Below, piece by piece: positions 30,554-40,102 of a stretch of DNA of 64,000 nucleotides. Each line of letters starts with the position of its first letter. Position 1 is the stretch's first letter. The stretch comes from Chelativorans sp. Its GTDB lineage: Bacteria; Pseudomonadota; Alphaproteobacteria; Rhizobiales; Rhizobiaceae. Made by a program: the position numbers and the translations under genes. The stretch covers positions 1-64,000 of the forward strand of contig NZ_JAPSLH010000010.1 of the NCBI RefSeq assembly GCF_031180965.1. Direction: 5' to 3'. The notes under the pieces were generated by a model. The model did no database searches. It was given only the letters and a program-made list of their open reading frames with translations, and was not told where the DNA came from.

Positions 30554-30925
30554 TCAGGCGGCCAGCATCAGCGGCCGCGTATTCGTGTTGGCGGGCGCCA
30601 CGGCGCGCATGCGTGCCGAGGGCCCATGGGTCAGGCGGAACCGGGTGTGCCCGCCGGCGAGCCGCTCCAGCTCGATCGTGACCAGGGGCGGCGCGTCCGG
30701 GCTGTCGGGATCGTGCCAGGCATAGGAAAGCCGGCTATAGGGCTCCGCCTCGACGATGCGGTATGTGAGGCCCTGCGGATCGTCCCCGCCTTCCCCCGCC
30801 GGCCGGGCGCCGAGCCAGTCCGCAAGGAAGGCCTCCTCGGTCAGCGCCCGCCAGAGCTTTTCGGGGGAGGCCTCCATCTCGCATTCGACGACGATCTCGT
30901 CCGGGGCCGGGGGCGATTGCGTCAT
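30554..30925 (-). CDS. SRPBCC (AHSA1-like) domain protein
   Basis: A 123-residue START/SRPBCC-fold protein with the AHSA1 pattern: N-terminal VECEMEASPEKLWRALTEE, then LADWLG, YAWHDPD and the strand TIELERLAGGHTRFRLTH. It probably binds a small hydrophobic ligand. Its start overlaps the stop of the upstream ArsR gene by 4 bp (ATGA), so the two are translationally coupled, a very common pairing. The in-frame extension to 31384 crosses the arsR gene and is not used. Confidence 0.9.
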   Translation of the reverse strand: MTQSPPAPDEIVVECEMEASPEKLWRALTEEAFLADWLGARPAGEGGDDPQGLTYRIVEAEPYSRLSYAWHDPDSPDAPPLVTIELERLAGGHTRFRLTHGPSARMRAVAPANTNTRPLMLAA

Positions 30926-31236
30926 TGATCCATCTCCTTCAGCAGCGCCCTCAGTCTCTCCACTCGCGCTGGCCAGAAGGCGCGATAGCGGTGGAGCCAG
31001 TCGAAGACCGGCGCAAGCCCCTCGGGCGCCAGGCGGTAGCGCATCTCGCGGCCCTGCTTCTTCTCCGCGATCAGCCCGGCCCCGCGCAGGACGGCCACAT
31101 GCTGCGAGACCGCTGGCTGGGAAATGCCAAGGCCTTCGCGCAGCTCGGTCGCGTTCTTCTCGCCCTCGATCAGGCGCTCCAGAACGGCCCGCCTGGTCGG
31201 ATCGGCAAGGGCACGAAAGATATCCGACTCGTTCAT
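30922..31236 (-). CDS. ArsR family transcriptional repressor
   Basis: A 104-residue winged-helix repressor. The HTH reads TELREGLGISQPAVSQHVAV, preceded by FRALADPTRRAVLERL. It lacks the CXC metal site of true arsenic sensors, as usual for members paired with SRPBCC proteins. The start MNESDIF was chosen because the upstream in-frame codons run through the operator palindrome. It probably represses its own operon through the inverted repeat at 31241-31264. Confidence 0.9.
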   Translation of the reverse strand: MNESDIFRALADPTRRAVLERLIEGEKNATELREGLGISQPAVSQHVAVLRGAGLIAEKKQGREMRYRLAPEGLAPVFDWLHRYRAFWPARVERLRALLKEMDQ

Positions 31237-31240
31237 GGGT

Positions 31241-31264
31241 ACAGATAAGCACAGACTTATCTGT
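31241..31264. promoter_or_regulatory. ArsR operator, perfect 9-bp inverted repeat
   Basis: ACAGATAAG (31241-31249) and CTTATCTGT (31256-31264) are perfect inverted arms around CACAGA. The element lies 5 bp upstream of the arsR-type start codon, so bound repressor would block transcription. It is also upstream of the divergent MFS gene, 158 bp away. Confidence 0.75.
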
Positions 31265-31422
31265 TGCACAAGTGGACTGCCGGCCGATTGCGCCAGTGCG
31301 CAAAAGCCGCAGTGACAGGCGGGGAAGCTGCTTGCCTGGCAGGAGCAACGCCCTACCATGTGTGCGTCTGCCCGAATCCGGCATGGGTGCCAGGCGTCCC
31401 GGCGCTCCTTTCAGAGAACCCG

Positions 31423-32667
31423 ATGTCCTTTTTCCGCTTCCTGCGCGAGAATGCCCGCTGGCTTGCCGGCGGGTTCCTGCTCACCTTCTTCTCCTCCTTC
31501 GGCCAGACTTTCTTCATATCGGTCTCGGCCGGCAACATCCGCGAGGAATACGGCCTGTCGCACGGCGCCTTCGGCATGATTTACATGCTGGCGACGCTCG
31601 CCAGCGCCTTCACCCTGACGCGCTTCGGCCAGATCGTCGACCGCTATTCGCCGAAGACGGTCACGCTCATCATCGTGCCCATGCTGGCGCTTGCCTGCGT
31701 CTCCATGGCGCTGTCCCAATCGGTAATCCTGCTTTGCGTGACGATCTACCTCCTGCGCCTTTTCGGCCAGGGGATGATGACGCAGAACGCCTTCACGGCG
31801 ATGGGCCGCTGGTTCTCCGCCCAGCGCGGGCGCGCCGTCTCCATCGTCACCCTCGGCCACAATGGCGGCGAGGCGGCGCTGCCGCTCATCTTCGTCGCCC
31901 TTGCGAGCCTCGTCGGTTGGCGTAATGGCTGGCTCATCTCGGCGGCATTCCTCTTGCTGGTCGCGCTGCCGGCGATCGCCTCCCTGATGGCCGTGGAGCG
32001 GAAAGCCCGGTCGACCGATCCTGCCGTCCGCATCACCACCGGCCGCGACTGGACGCGTGCCGAGGTGATCCGCGATCCGCTTTTCTACGTGCTGCTCCTG
32101 GGCGTGATGGCGCCGGGCTTCATCGGCACCACCATCGCCTTCCACCAAGTCTATCTGGTGGAACTGCGCGGCTGGACCCTGGAGGTCTTCGCCTCCGCCT
32201 TCACGGTCTCGGCGAGTATGACGGTGATTTTCGCGCTCATTTCCGGCCAGCTCATCGATCGCTTCTCGGCTGTCGCCATGCTGCCCGCCTTCCTGTTGCC
32301 GCTCGCCTTCGCCTGCTTCGTGCTCGCGGGCTTCGAGGGGCAGTGGAGCGTGTTCGTCTTCATGGGGCTGCTCGGCATGTCCAACGGATTCTCATCGACG
32401 CTTCTGGGCGCGCTCTGGCCGGAGATTTACGGCATCCGCCATCTCGGCGCCGTACGGGCGCTGATCGTGGCCATTCTCGTCTTCGCCACCGCCATGGGGC
32501 CGGGGCTCACCGGCTATCTCATCGATATCGGCATTTCCTATCCACTGCAGATCGCGGCCATGGGCCTCTACTGCGTGGGCGCAGCGTTCCTGATGCTCCT
32601 TGTCTCGCGCCGGCTCCATAGCCGCGCCTTGCAAACGCTGGGGGCGTCGGCTACCTCCGCGCCATGA
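31423..32667 (+). CDS. MFS transporter
   Basis: A 414-residue, 12-helix major facilitator. The loop 2-3 motif reads [16 protein letters not shown], and [20 protein letters not shown] resembles the helix-5 region of the monocarboxylate/OFA-type carriers. It may carry an organic anion or export a metabolite; not resolvable from sequence. Its stop overlaps the gltX start by 4 bp. The 31265-31422 gap upstream is shared with the ArsR operon. Confidence 0.82.
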   Translation: MSFFRFLRENARWLAGGFLLTFFSSFGQTFFISVSAGNIREEYGLSHGAFGMIYMLATLASAFTLTRFGQIVDRYSPKTVTLIIVPMLALACVSMALSQSVILLCVTIYLLRLFGQGMMTQNAFTAMGRWFSAQRGRAVSIVTLGHNGGEAALPLIFVALASLVGWRNGWLISAAFLLLVALPAIASLMAVERKARSTDPAVRITTGRDWTRAEVIRDPLFYVLLLGVMAPGFIGTTIAFHQVYLVELRGWTLEVFASAFTVSASMTVIFALISGQLIDRFSAVAMLPAFLLPLAFACFVLAGFEGQWSVFVFMGLLGMSNGFSSTLLGALWPEIYGIRHLGAVRALIVAILVFATAMGPGLTGYLIDIGISYPLQIAAMGLYCVGAAFLMLLVSRRLHSRALQTLGASATSAP

Positions 32668-34034
32668 GTGTCACCGTTCGCTTCGCGCCGTCCCCGACGG
32701 GACAGATCCACATCGGCAACGCGCGCACTGCGCTGTTCAATTGGCTTTTCGCGCTGAAGGCGGGCGGACGCTTCGTGCTGCGCTTCGACGACACCGATGT
32801 CGAGCGCTCGCGGCGGGACCATGCCGATCAGATCGAGGCCGATCTTGCCTGGCTCGGCATCACGCCGCAGGTCGTGGTACGTCAGTCGGAGCGGTCCGCC
32901 CTTTACGAGCGGGCTGTGGAGAGGCTGAAGGAAAAGGGCCTGCTTTATCCCTGCTACGAGACTGCTGAAGAGCTGGAGCTGCGCCGGAAAGTGCGGCTGT
33001 CGCGCCGCCTGCCGCCGGTCTATGGCCGCGAGGCGCTGAAACTTTCGGACGAGGAGAGGGCGGCGCTGGAAGCCGAGGGCAGGAAGCCGCATTGGCGCTT
33101 CTTGCTGCCCAATTTCAAAGCCGACCCGTTTTCTCCGACACGGACGGAGGTCCATTGGGACGATATCGTGCGGGGGCCGCAGACGGTCGATCTCTCCTCC
33201 ATGTCCGACCCGGTGCTCGTGCGTGAGGACGGCAGCTTCCTCTACACGCTTCCCTCGGTGGTCGACGACATCGAGCTCGGCATCACCCATGTGATCCGCG
33301 GCGACGACCACGTGACGAATACGGGCGCGCAAATTGCGCTGTTCGAGGCATTGGGGGCGGAGGCGCCTGGCTTCGGTCATCACAATCTGCTCACCACGGC
33401 GACCGGCGAGGGGTTGTCAAAACGCACCGGGGCTTTGTCCATTGCGAGCCTCCGCGAAGCGGGCATTGAGCCGATGGCGATCGCTTCGCTCGCCGTGCTC
33501 ATCGGCACGTCGGAATCGGTCGCCGCCTGCCGCAGCATGGATGAGCTCGCTGCCCGCTTCGATCCTGCCTCGAGCTCGAAATCCTCTGCAAAGTTCGACC
33601 CGGCGGAGCTTCAGGGGCTGAGCCGCAGCCTGCTGCACGAGATGCCATTCGAGAAGGCAAGGGAGCGGCTCGAAGAGCTCGGCGTTTCCGGGCCCAAGGC
33701 AGAGCCGTTCTGGAATGCCGTGCGCGGCAATCTGGACAAGATCGCTGATGCGGGTTTCTGGTGGCGCCTCGTCCATGAGGGGCCGGGAAAGGTGGACCTG
33801 CCCGAGGAAGACCGGGACTTTTTCGATGCGGCGCTGGAGCTGCTGCCGCCGAAGCCGTGGGACGGCGAGACCTGGCGCGTCTGGACGGATCGGGTGAAGG
33901 AAAAAACCGGGCGCAAGGGCAAGGCGCTCTTCAAGCCCTTGCGGCTGGCGCTCACCGGGAGGGAATCCGGCCCGGAACTGGCCGAGCTGTTGCCGCTCAT
34001 CGAGCGCGAGAGCATCCTGGCCGGGCGGAGCTAG
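32664..34034 (+). CDS. gltX: glutamyl-tRNA synthetase
   Basis: A 456-residue class I synthetase that charges tRNA-Glu. The HIGH-type motif is HIGN ([19 protein letters not shown]) and the KMSKS-type loop is LSKRTGAL. Many alphaproteobacteria have two GltX proteins, and this one is on the short side, so a second copy elsewhere is likely. Its ATG overlaps the stop of the MFS gene (ATGA), an unusual partner for a tRNA synthetase. It converges on maeB, 29 bp away. Confidence 0.94.
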   Translation: MSVTVRFAPSPTGQIHIGNARTALFNWLFALKAGGRFVLRFDDTDVERSRRDHADQIEADLAWLGITPQVVVRQSERSALYERAVERLKEKGLLYPCYETAEELELRRKVRLSRRLPPVYGREALKLSDEERAALEAEGRKPHWRFLLPNFKADPFSPTRTEVHWDDIVRGPQTVDLSSMSDPVLVREDGSFLYTLPSVVDDIELGITHVIRGDDHVTNTGAQIALFEALGAEAPGFGHHNLLTTATGEGLSKRTGALSIASLREAGIEPMAIASLAVLIGTSESVAACRSMDELAARFDPASSSKSSAKFDPAELQGLSRSLLHEMPFEKARERLEELGVSGPKAEPFWNAVRGNLDKIADAGFWWRLVHEGPGKVDLPEEDRDFFDAALELLPPKPWDGETWRVWTDRVKEKTGRKGKALFKPLRLALTGRESGPELAELLPLIERESILAGRS

Positions 34035-34063
34035 CGCCGCGCTACGCGGGCCGAGCGGAAGCG

Positions 34064-36355
34064 CTATTCGGCGGTCCGGTTCTGCAGCGCCTCTACCGCG
34101 GCCAGTGCCGTCATGTTGACCACGCCGCGCGAGGTGACCGACGGCGTGAGGATATGCGCGGGACGCGCGACGCCGAGGAGGATCGGCCCGACATGGAGCG
34201 CGTCGGTCATGGCCTTCACGGTGGTGAGAGTGATGTTGGCCGCGTCGAGATTGGGGAAGACGAGCAGGTTCGCCTCCCCCTTCAGCCCCGCATGGGGAAA
34301 GACGCGCTGGCGCAGCTCCTCGGACAGCGCGGCGTCGCCATGCATCTCGCCGTCCGCCACCAGATCGGGCGCGATGCGGTGCAGGATGCTGACGGCCTCG
34401 CGCATCTTCAGCGCGCTCGCCGAGTCGCGCGAGCCGAAATCAGAATGCGACAGCAGCGCCGCCTTGGGTTCGATGCCGAAGCGGCGGATCTCCTCCGCGG
34501 CCAGCAGCGTCATCTCGGCGATCTCTTCCGCCGAGGGGTCGAGCGTCACATAAGTGTCCGTGAAGAACATGACGCCCTGCTGCGTAATGAGAAGGGAAAG
34601 GGCTGACAGGTCGCGCACGCCCTCGCGCCGGCCGATGATGGCGTCGACATAGCGCAGGTGTCGCTCGAAGCGCCCCTCCAGGCCGCAGATCATGGCGTCC
34701 GCCTCGCCGCGCATCATGGAAAGCGCGGCGATTACCGTGGTGTTCGTCCGCACGAGCGTCCGGGCCACCTCGGTCGTTACGCCGCGACGGCCGGCGATGC
34801 GGATCAGGAGATCGACATAGTCGCGGTAGCGCGGGTCGTCCTCGGGATTGATGATCTCGAAATCCACGCCCGGCTTGATCTTCAGCCCGTAGCGCTTCAG
34901 CCGCACCTCCACCACATGCGGCCGGCCGATGAGGATGGGCTGCGCCAGCCCTTCCTCAAGCACCACCTGGGCGGCGCGCAGCACGCGCTCGTCCTCGCCG
35001 TCGGCATAGATGACGCGCTTTCGGCCCGCCTGCTTGGCTGCGGAAAAGACCGGCTTCATGACCAGGCCGGAGCGGAAGACGAAGCGGTTCAGCCGGTCGA
35101 GATAGGCGTCCATGTCCTCGATCGGCCGGGTGGCGGCGCCCGATTCCATCGCCGCTTTGGCGACGGCGGGGGCGATACGCAGGATGAGGCGCGGGTCGAA
35201 GGGCGAGGGGATCAGGAAGTCGGGACCGAAGACGGGCGTCTCCGCCGAATAGGCGCGCGCTGCCACATCCGAGGGCTCCTCGCGGGCGAGCGCTGCGATC
35301 GCCTGCACGGCGGCGCGCTTCATCTCCTCGTTGATCGCGGTGGCGCCGACATCGAGCGCCCCGCGGAAGATATAGGGGAAGCAGAGGACATTGTTGACCT
35401 GGTTCGGATAGTCCGAACGGCCGGTGCAGATCATGGCGTCGGGCCGCGCTTGGCGCGCCGCTTCCGGCATGATCTCGGGATTGGGATTGGCAAGCGCCAG
35501 GATGAGCGGGCGCTCTCCCATCTGCTTCAGCATCTCCGGCTTCAGCACGCCGCCGACGGAGAGGCCGAGGAAAATGTCGGCTCCGCCGATCACCTCAGAC
35601 AGCTCGCGAGCATCCGTCTCCTTGAGGTAGGGCTCCTTCCAGCGGTCCATCTCCTCAACCCGGCCGCGAAAGGCGACGCCGTGGCGGTCCGTGATCCAGA
35701 TGTTCTCCGTTCTGGCGCCGAGGGAGACGAGGAGGTTCAGACAGGCGAGCGCGGCCGCTCCCGCGCCTGACGTGACGATCTTTACTTCAGCTATATCCTT
35801 GCCGGCGAGTTCCAGCCCGTTGAGCACCGCGGCGGCGACGATGATCGCCGTGCCGTGCTGGTCGTCATGGAAGACGGGAATTTTCATGCGCGCCTTGAGG
35901 CGCTCTTCGACCTCGAAGCATTCCGGCGCCTTGATGTCCTCAAGATTGATGCCGCCGAAGGTGGGCTCCAGGGCGGCGACCGTTTCCACCATGCGCTCGA
36001 CATCCGGCGCGTCGATCTCGATATCGAAGACATTGATGCCGGCGAACTTCTTGAAGAGGACGGCCTTGCCCTCCATCACCGGCTTGGAGGCGAGGGGGCC
36101 GATATTGCCGAGGCCGAGAACTGCCGAGCCGTTGGAGACCACGCCCACCAGATTGGCGCGCGAGGTGTAGTCGGCGGCGGTGGAGGGGTCCTCGTGGATG
36201 GCAAGACAGGGAGCGGCAACCCCGGGCGAATAGGCGAGGGCCAGGTCGCGCTGGTTGCCGAGCGGCTTTGTCGGCTGGATCTCCAGCTTTCCCGGCGTCG
36301 GATGGCGGTGGAAAAAGAGGGCGGCCTCGTCGATCTCGGAAAGGATTTTCTTCAC
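34064..36355 (-). CDS. maeB: NADP-dependent malic enzyme with phosphotransacetylase-like domain
   Basis: A 763-residue fusion. Residues about 1-435 are malic enzyme (oxidative decarboxylation of malate to pyruvate), with [16 protein letters not shown] near the N-terminus, FHDDQHGTA and [13 protein letters not shown] for nucleotide binding. The rest is a phosphotransacetylase-like regulatory domain that usually has no transferase activity of its own. The length matches MaeB/Tme. It is last in a minus-strand run after the FAH-family (37-bp gap) and SDR genes. Confidence 0.95.
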   Translation of the reverse strand: MKKILSEIDEAALFFHRHPTPGKLEIQPTKPLGNQRDLALAYSPGVAAPCLAIHEDPSTAADYTSRANLVGVVSNGSAVLGLGNIGPLASKPVMEGKAVLFKKFAGINVFDIEIDAPDVERMVETVAALEPTFGGINLEDIKAPECFEVEERLKARMKIPVFHDDQHGTAIIVAAAVLNGLELAGKDIAEVKIVTSGAGAAALACLNLLVSLGARTENIWITDRHGVAFRGRVEEMDRWKEPYLKETDARELSEVIGGADIFLGLSVGGVLKPEMLKQMGERPLILALANPNPEIMPEAARQARPDAMICTGRSDYPNQVNNVLCFPYIFRGALDVGATAINEEMKRAAVQAIAALAREEPSDVAARAYSAETPVFGPDFLIPSPFDPRLILRIAPAVAKAAMESGAATRPIEDMDAYLDRLNRFVFRSGLVMKPVFSAAKQAGRKRVIYADGEDERVLRAAQVVLEEGLAQPILIGRPHVVEVRLKRYGLKIKPGVDFEIINPEDDPRYRDYVDLLIRIAGRRGVTTEVARTLVRTNTTVIAALSMMRGEADAMICGLEGRFERHLRYVDAIIGRREGVRDLSALSLLITQQGVMFFTDTYVTLDPSAEEIAEMTLLAAEEIRRFGIEPKAALLSHSDFGSRDSASALKMREAVSILHRIAPDLVADGEMHGDAALSEELRQRVFPHAGLKGEANLLVFPNLDAANITLTTVKAMTDALHVGPILLGVARPAHILTPSVTSRGVVNMTALAAVEALQNRTAE

Positions 36356-36392
36356 GCAGTCACTCCCGCGATCTCGCCCTCCGCTCCCCGAT

Positions 36393-37238
36393 TCACTGCC
36401 GCCCTACAAGGCGCTGGCGCTGCTCGCCGAGGCCGCTGATCCCCAGATGCATCTCGTCGCCAGCCTTGAGATAGACCGGCGGCTTCATGCCAAGCCCGAC
36501 GCCCGGCGGCGTGCCGGTGGTGATCACGTCGCCGGGCTCCAGCACCATGAATTTCGACAGATAGGAGATGATGTGGGCGACGCTGAAGATCATGGTCTTG
36601 GTGCTGCCGGTTTGCCGGCGCTCGCCATTGACGTTCAGGAACATGTCGAGGTTCTGCGGATCCCGGATCTCGTCCGGCGTGACGATCCAGGGGCCGAGGG
36701 GACCGAAAGTCGGCGCGCTCTTGCCCTTGATCCACTGGCCGCCGCGCTCGGCCTGGTATTCGCGCTCGGAAACGTCGTTGCAGACGGCATAGCCGAAGAC
36801 GCGCGAAAGAGCCTCGTCCTCCGAGACGTAGTCGCAGCGCTCGCCGATCACGACGGCAAGCTCCACCTCCCAGTCGGTCTTCTGCGAACCTTTTGGGATC
36901 ATGACGTCGTCATTGGGACCGGAAAGGCAGCTCGGCGCCTTCGAGAAGACGACGGGCTCGCTCGGGATCGGCAGGTTCGATTCGGCCGCATGGTCGGCAT
37001 AGTTGAGGCCGATGGCGATGAAATGGCCGGTGCGGGCGATCGGCGCGCCGATGCGCGCCACCTGCGGCACCACCGGCAGCGAGCCGAGATTCGCCGAGGC
37101 GAGAATGCGGATGAGCGCCGGCGAGATCGTCTCGGGCGTATAGTCGGGGACGAGCGAGGAGACGTCGCGGATGGTCCCGTCACTGTGGAGAATGGCGGGC
37201 TTTTCCGCCCCCTTGTTGCCAAACCGCAAGAGCTTCAA
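36393..37238 (-). CDS. fumarylacetoacetate hydrolase family protein
   Basis: A 281-residue FAH-fold enzyme acting on 2-oxo or 1,3-dicarbonyl compounds. The fold core is visible as IGLNYADHAAES, the metal-binding acidic residues in DWEVELAVVIG, and the C-terminal ITTGTPPGVGLG. Close relatives are annotated as ureidoglycolate lyase or 2,4-diketo-3-deoxy sugar acid hydrolase. The adjacent SDR gene (45 bp upstream) suggests a small sugar-acid or diketo-acid breakdown route; inference only. Confidence 0.9.
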   Translation of the reverse strand: MKLLRFGNKGAEKPAILHSDGTIRDVSSLVPDYTPETISPALIRILASANLGSLPVVPQVARIGAPIARTGHFIAIGLNYADHAAESNLPIPSEPVVFSKAPSCLSGPNDDVMIPKGSQKTDWEVELAVVIGERCDYVSEDEALSRVFGYAVCNDVSEREYQAERGGQWIKGKSAPTFGPLGPWIVTPDEIRDPQNLDMFLNVNGERRQTGSTKTMIFSVAHIISYLSKFMVLEPGDVITTGTPPGVGLGMKPPVYLKAGDEMHLGISGLGEQRQRLVGRQ

Positions 37239-37283
37239 GATCTACCTCCTAGATGTGCTGTTTCCCCGCCGCCGGCGGGCATA

Positions 37284-38063
37284 TCAAAAAGCGCTGGGAA
37301 AGAGGCCGCCATCGAGCAGCAGATTCTGGCCGGTGATGTAGCCCGCATGAGCCGAGCAGAGGAATGCGCAGGCGCGGCCGAACTCCTCGGGCGTGCCGAA
37401 GCGCCCGGCCGGGATTTCAGAGATTTGCCGTCTGGTCTCCTCCTCTTCCGAATGGCCGCCCCTCTCGGCGCCGTATCGGATGCCGGCGTGGAGCCGCTCG
37501 GTGTCCATCCTGCCGGGAAGCAGGTTGTTGATGGTCACGTTCCTGCCCGCCACCGTGCGCGCCACACCGGCCAGAAAGGCCGTGAGGCCGGCCCGTGCGC
37601 CGGAGGAGAGATCGAGGCCGGGAATCGGCATGCGGACGGAATAGGAGGTAATGTTGACGACACGGCCGAAGCCGCGCTCGGCCATGCCCGGCACGGTCGC
37701 CTGGATGAGCTCCAACGGCGTGATCATGTTCTGCGTCACGCCCTTGATCATGTCCTCGCGCGACAGTTCTCGGAAGTCGCGGCGCGGCGGGCCGGCATTG
37801 TTGTTGACCAGGATGTCCGGGGAAGGGCAGGCGTCAAGCAGCGCTTTCTGGCCTTCATGGGTGGACACGTCGGCGGCCACCTCGGTCACCGATACCCCGA
37901 AGCGGTCGCGGATCTCCTCGGCCGTCCGCCGTAGCGATTGCGGATCGCGGCCGTTCACGACCAGATTGCATCCCGCCTCCGCCAGGCCAATGGCACAGCC
38001 GCGGCCGAGCCCCCGGCTCGATGCGCAGACGATCGCGTTCCTGCCCCTGATGCCAAGATCCAT
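37284..38063 (-). CDS. SDR family protein lacking the YxxxK active site
   Basis: A 259-residue Rossmann-fold SDR. The cofactor motif is degenerate (CASSRGLGRG in place of TGxxxGIG), NNAG is present, and the active-site Ser (S140, NITSYS) is kept. The YxxxK pair is replaced by S153 and R157 (SSGAR). A known subgroup of SDRs shares this pattern, so it is probably a functional relative with altered catalysis rather than a damaged gene. The start MDLGIRG follows a GGGGG run. It is first in the unit with the FAH-family gene. Confidence 0.87.
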   Translation of the reverse strand: MDLGIRGRNAIVCASSRGLGRGCAIGLAEAGCNLVVNGRDPQSLRRTAEEIRDRFGVSVTEVAADVSTHEGQKALLDACPSPDILVNNNAGPPRRDFRELSREDMIKGVTQNMITPLELIQATVPGMAERGFGRVVNITSYSVRMPIPGLDLSSGARAGLTAFLAGVARTVAGRNVTINNLLPGRMDTERLHAGIRYGAERGGHSEEEETRRQISEIPAGRFGTPEEFGRACAFLCSAHAGYITGQNLLLDGGLFPSAF

Positions 38064-38196
38064 GCCGACCCCCGGCTTCCATGACAAAGGATTCCGGCTG
38101 ACCGTCTACTCCCGGGCTCCCCGCCTGGCAACCGTCACATGGCTGTGACATGAATCGGGGCATAGGGACCGCGACGCAAATGCCCGGACATCTTCC

Positions 38197-39015
38197 ATGC
38201 TCGCGCCCGCACCCCGCCGTTTCCGCACGATCTTCCTTTCCGATATCCATCTCGGCTCCAAGCCGGCGAAAGCCGAGTTTCTGATCGACTTCCTGCGTCA
38301 CCACGATGCCGATACGATCTATCTGGTGGGCGACATCGTCGACGGCTGGCGGCTGCGCCGCTCCTGGCACTGGCCGCAGGCGCACAACGACGTGGTGCAG
38401 AAGCTCCTGCGCAAGGCGCGCAAGGGCACCCGGATCTTCTACATCGCCGGAAACCACGACGAGTTTCTACGCCCGTTCCAGGGCGTTCATTTCGGCGGAA
38501 TCGTCGTGAGTGACCGGGCCATCCACGAGGCGGCCGACGGCAGGCGCTTCCTCGTGCTCCACGGCGACCAGTTCGACGCCGTGGTCCACAATGCCCGCTG
38601 GCTCGCCTATTTCGGCGACAAGGCCTATGACGCGGCGATCGTCGTCAATCGCGTCGTGGCTGTCGTCCGCCGGCTCCTCGGCCGGCCCTATTGGTCGTTT
38701 TCGTCCTGGGCCAAGGTGAAGGTCAAGAAGGCCGTGAAATTCATCAGCTCATTCCAGAATGTGCTTGCCCAGGAAGCGCTGCGCTCGGGGGTCGATGGCG
38801 TAATCTGCGGCCATATCCACCATGCGGCCATGGAGGAAATCGACGGCATCCGCTACATGAACACGGGCGACTGGGTGGAGAGCTGCACCGCGCTCGTCGA
38901 GGATTTCGACGGAAATTTCGAGATCGTCACCTGGGCGAAGACCGCTCGCGTGACGGAGCCGGTCAAGCGGCCGCGGCTGCGCGCCGTGGAAGAAGAGATC
39001 GTCGAGGCGGCTTGA
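38197..39015 (+). CDS. LpxH-like metallophosphoesterase
   Basis: A 272-residue calcineurin-type phosphoesterase with all metal motifs: SDIHLG, GDIVDGW, GNHDEF, HGDQFD and GHIHH. It belongs to the group annotated as UDP-2,3-diacylglucosamine hydrolase-like (LpxH2). That reaction is part of lipid A synthesis, but many alphaproteobacteria use LpxI, so the true substrate is uncertain. It diverges from the SDR gene with a 133-bp gap and converges on the epimerase gene, 3 bp away. Confidence 0.88.
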   Translation: MLAPAPRRFRTIFLSDIHLGSKPAKAEFLIDFLRHHDADTIYLVGDIVDGWRLRRSWHWPQAHNDVVQKLLRKARKGTRIFYIAGNHDEFLRPFQGVHFGGIVVSDRAIHEAADGRRFLVLHGDQFDAVVHNARWLAYFGDKAYDAAIVVNRVVAVVRRLLGRPYWSFSSWAKVKVKKAVKFISSFQNVLAQEALRSGVDGVICGHIHHAAMEEIDGIRYMNTGDWVESCTALVEDFDGNFEIVTWAKTARVTEPVKRPRLRAVEEEIVEAA

Positions 39016-39018
39016 GGA

Positions 39019-40002
39019 TCAGCCCCAGAGCTCCGGCTCCGGGGGCGAGACGAGCGAGCCGTCATAGGCAAGCGCCGGAATGCGGTCCCGGGCAAGCAGA
39101 AGCGGGCCATCGAGATCGACGAAATCAGCCTCCTGGGCGAGCAGGACCGCGGGCGCCATCGCCAGCGACGTGCCCACCATGCAGCCGACCATGATGGAAA
39201 AACCCAGTTCCCTGGCCCGGTCGCGCAGGATGAGCGCCTCGGTGAGCCCGCCGGTCTTGTCGAGCTTGATGTTCACGGCGTCGTAGAGACCGCGCAGCCG
39301 TTCGAGATCCGCCGAAGTGTGAAGGCTCTCGTCCGCGCAGACCGGCACCGGGCGGGAGGCCTCGGCAAGGATCGAATCCTTGCCGGCCGGCAGGGGCTGC
39401 TCCACCAGCATCACGCGGTTTTCCGCCGCCGCGCGGAGGTTCCGTTCCAGGTTCTCTTCCGTCCAGCCTTCATTGGCATCGACGATGAGCTTGCTGTTGG
39501 GCGCCGCCTCGGCGACCGCGCGCATGCGCGCGGCGTCGTCATCCCCGCCCACCTTGATCTTCAGCACCGGGCGCGGAGCGAATTCGCGTGCCTGGGCCGC
39601 CATCTCCTCCGGCGTTCCCAGCGAAATGGTCTGAGCCGTCACCAAGGGCCGCGGCGCCTCCCGGCAGATCATCCCGGCGACCCGCCTGCCTGCGCGCTTG
39701 GCTTCCAGATCCCACAGCGCGCAGTCGAGCGCATTGCGCGCAGCGCCCGCCGGCATGCTCAGCCGCAAGGTCTGGCGGTCCATCCCGTAGACGATGTCCT
39801 TCCGCATGGCCTCGATCGCTGCGGCGACGCTTGCGATCGACTCGCCGTACCGGCCGTAGGGCACGCATTCGCCGCGGCCGACTCCGGCGCCCTCCGAGAT
39901 CGTGCATGTGACGACCTGAGCCTCGGTTTTGGCTCCGCGCGAAATGCGGAACACGCCGGCAATCGGAAAGCTCTCGATATCGACGGTCAGTCCGCGCGCC
40001 AT
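39019..40002 (-). CDS. dgcA: N-acetyl-D-glutamate racemase / dipeptide epimerase
   Basis: A 327-residue enolase-superfamily enzyme of the muconate-lactonising subgroup. The catalytic lysines are in LKIKVGG (KxK) and NIKLDKTGG, with metal ligands in LIVDANEG, LVEQPLP and CADESLH. Similar rhizobial proteins are called DgcA (N-acetyl-D-glutamate racemase) or L-Ala-D/L-Glu epimerase. The usual dgcN partner is not adjacent, so the exact substrate is open. A GTG 4 codons upstream is an alternative start. Confidence 0.82.
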   Translation of the reverse strand: MARGLTVDIESFPIAGVFRISRGAKTEAQVVTCTISEGAGVGRGECVPYGRYGESIASVAAAIEAMRKDIVYGMDRQTLRLSMPAGAARNALDCALWDLEAKRAGRRVAGMICREAPRPLVTAQTISLGTPEEMAAQAREFAPRPVLKIKVGGDDDAARMRAVAEAAPNSKLIVDANEGWTEENLERNLRAAAENRVMLVEQPLPAGKDSILAEASRPVPVCADESLHTSADLERLRGLYDAVNIKLDKTGGLTEALILRDRARELGFSIMVGCMVGTSLAMAPAVLLAQEADFVDLDGPLLLARDRIPALAYDGSLVSPPEPELWG

Positions 40003-40102
40003 GTTCACCTTCACCTGTGCGGCAGCGAGCTTGCCGAACTATGCATAGCTTTCGCCAGCAGGCCGTTTCCTTCCGGGCTTCTCCGCTTTAAGGATGTTCG
40101 CC

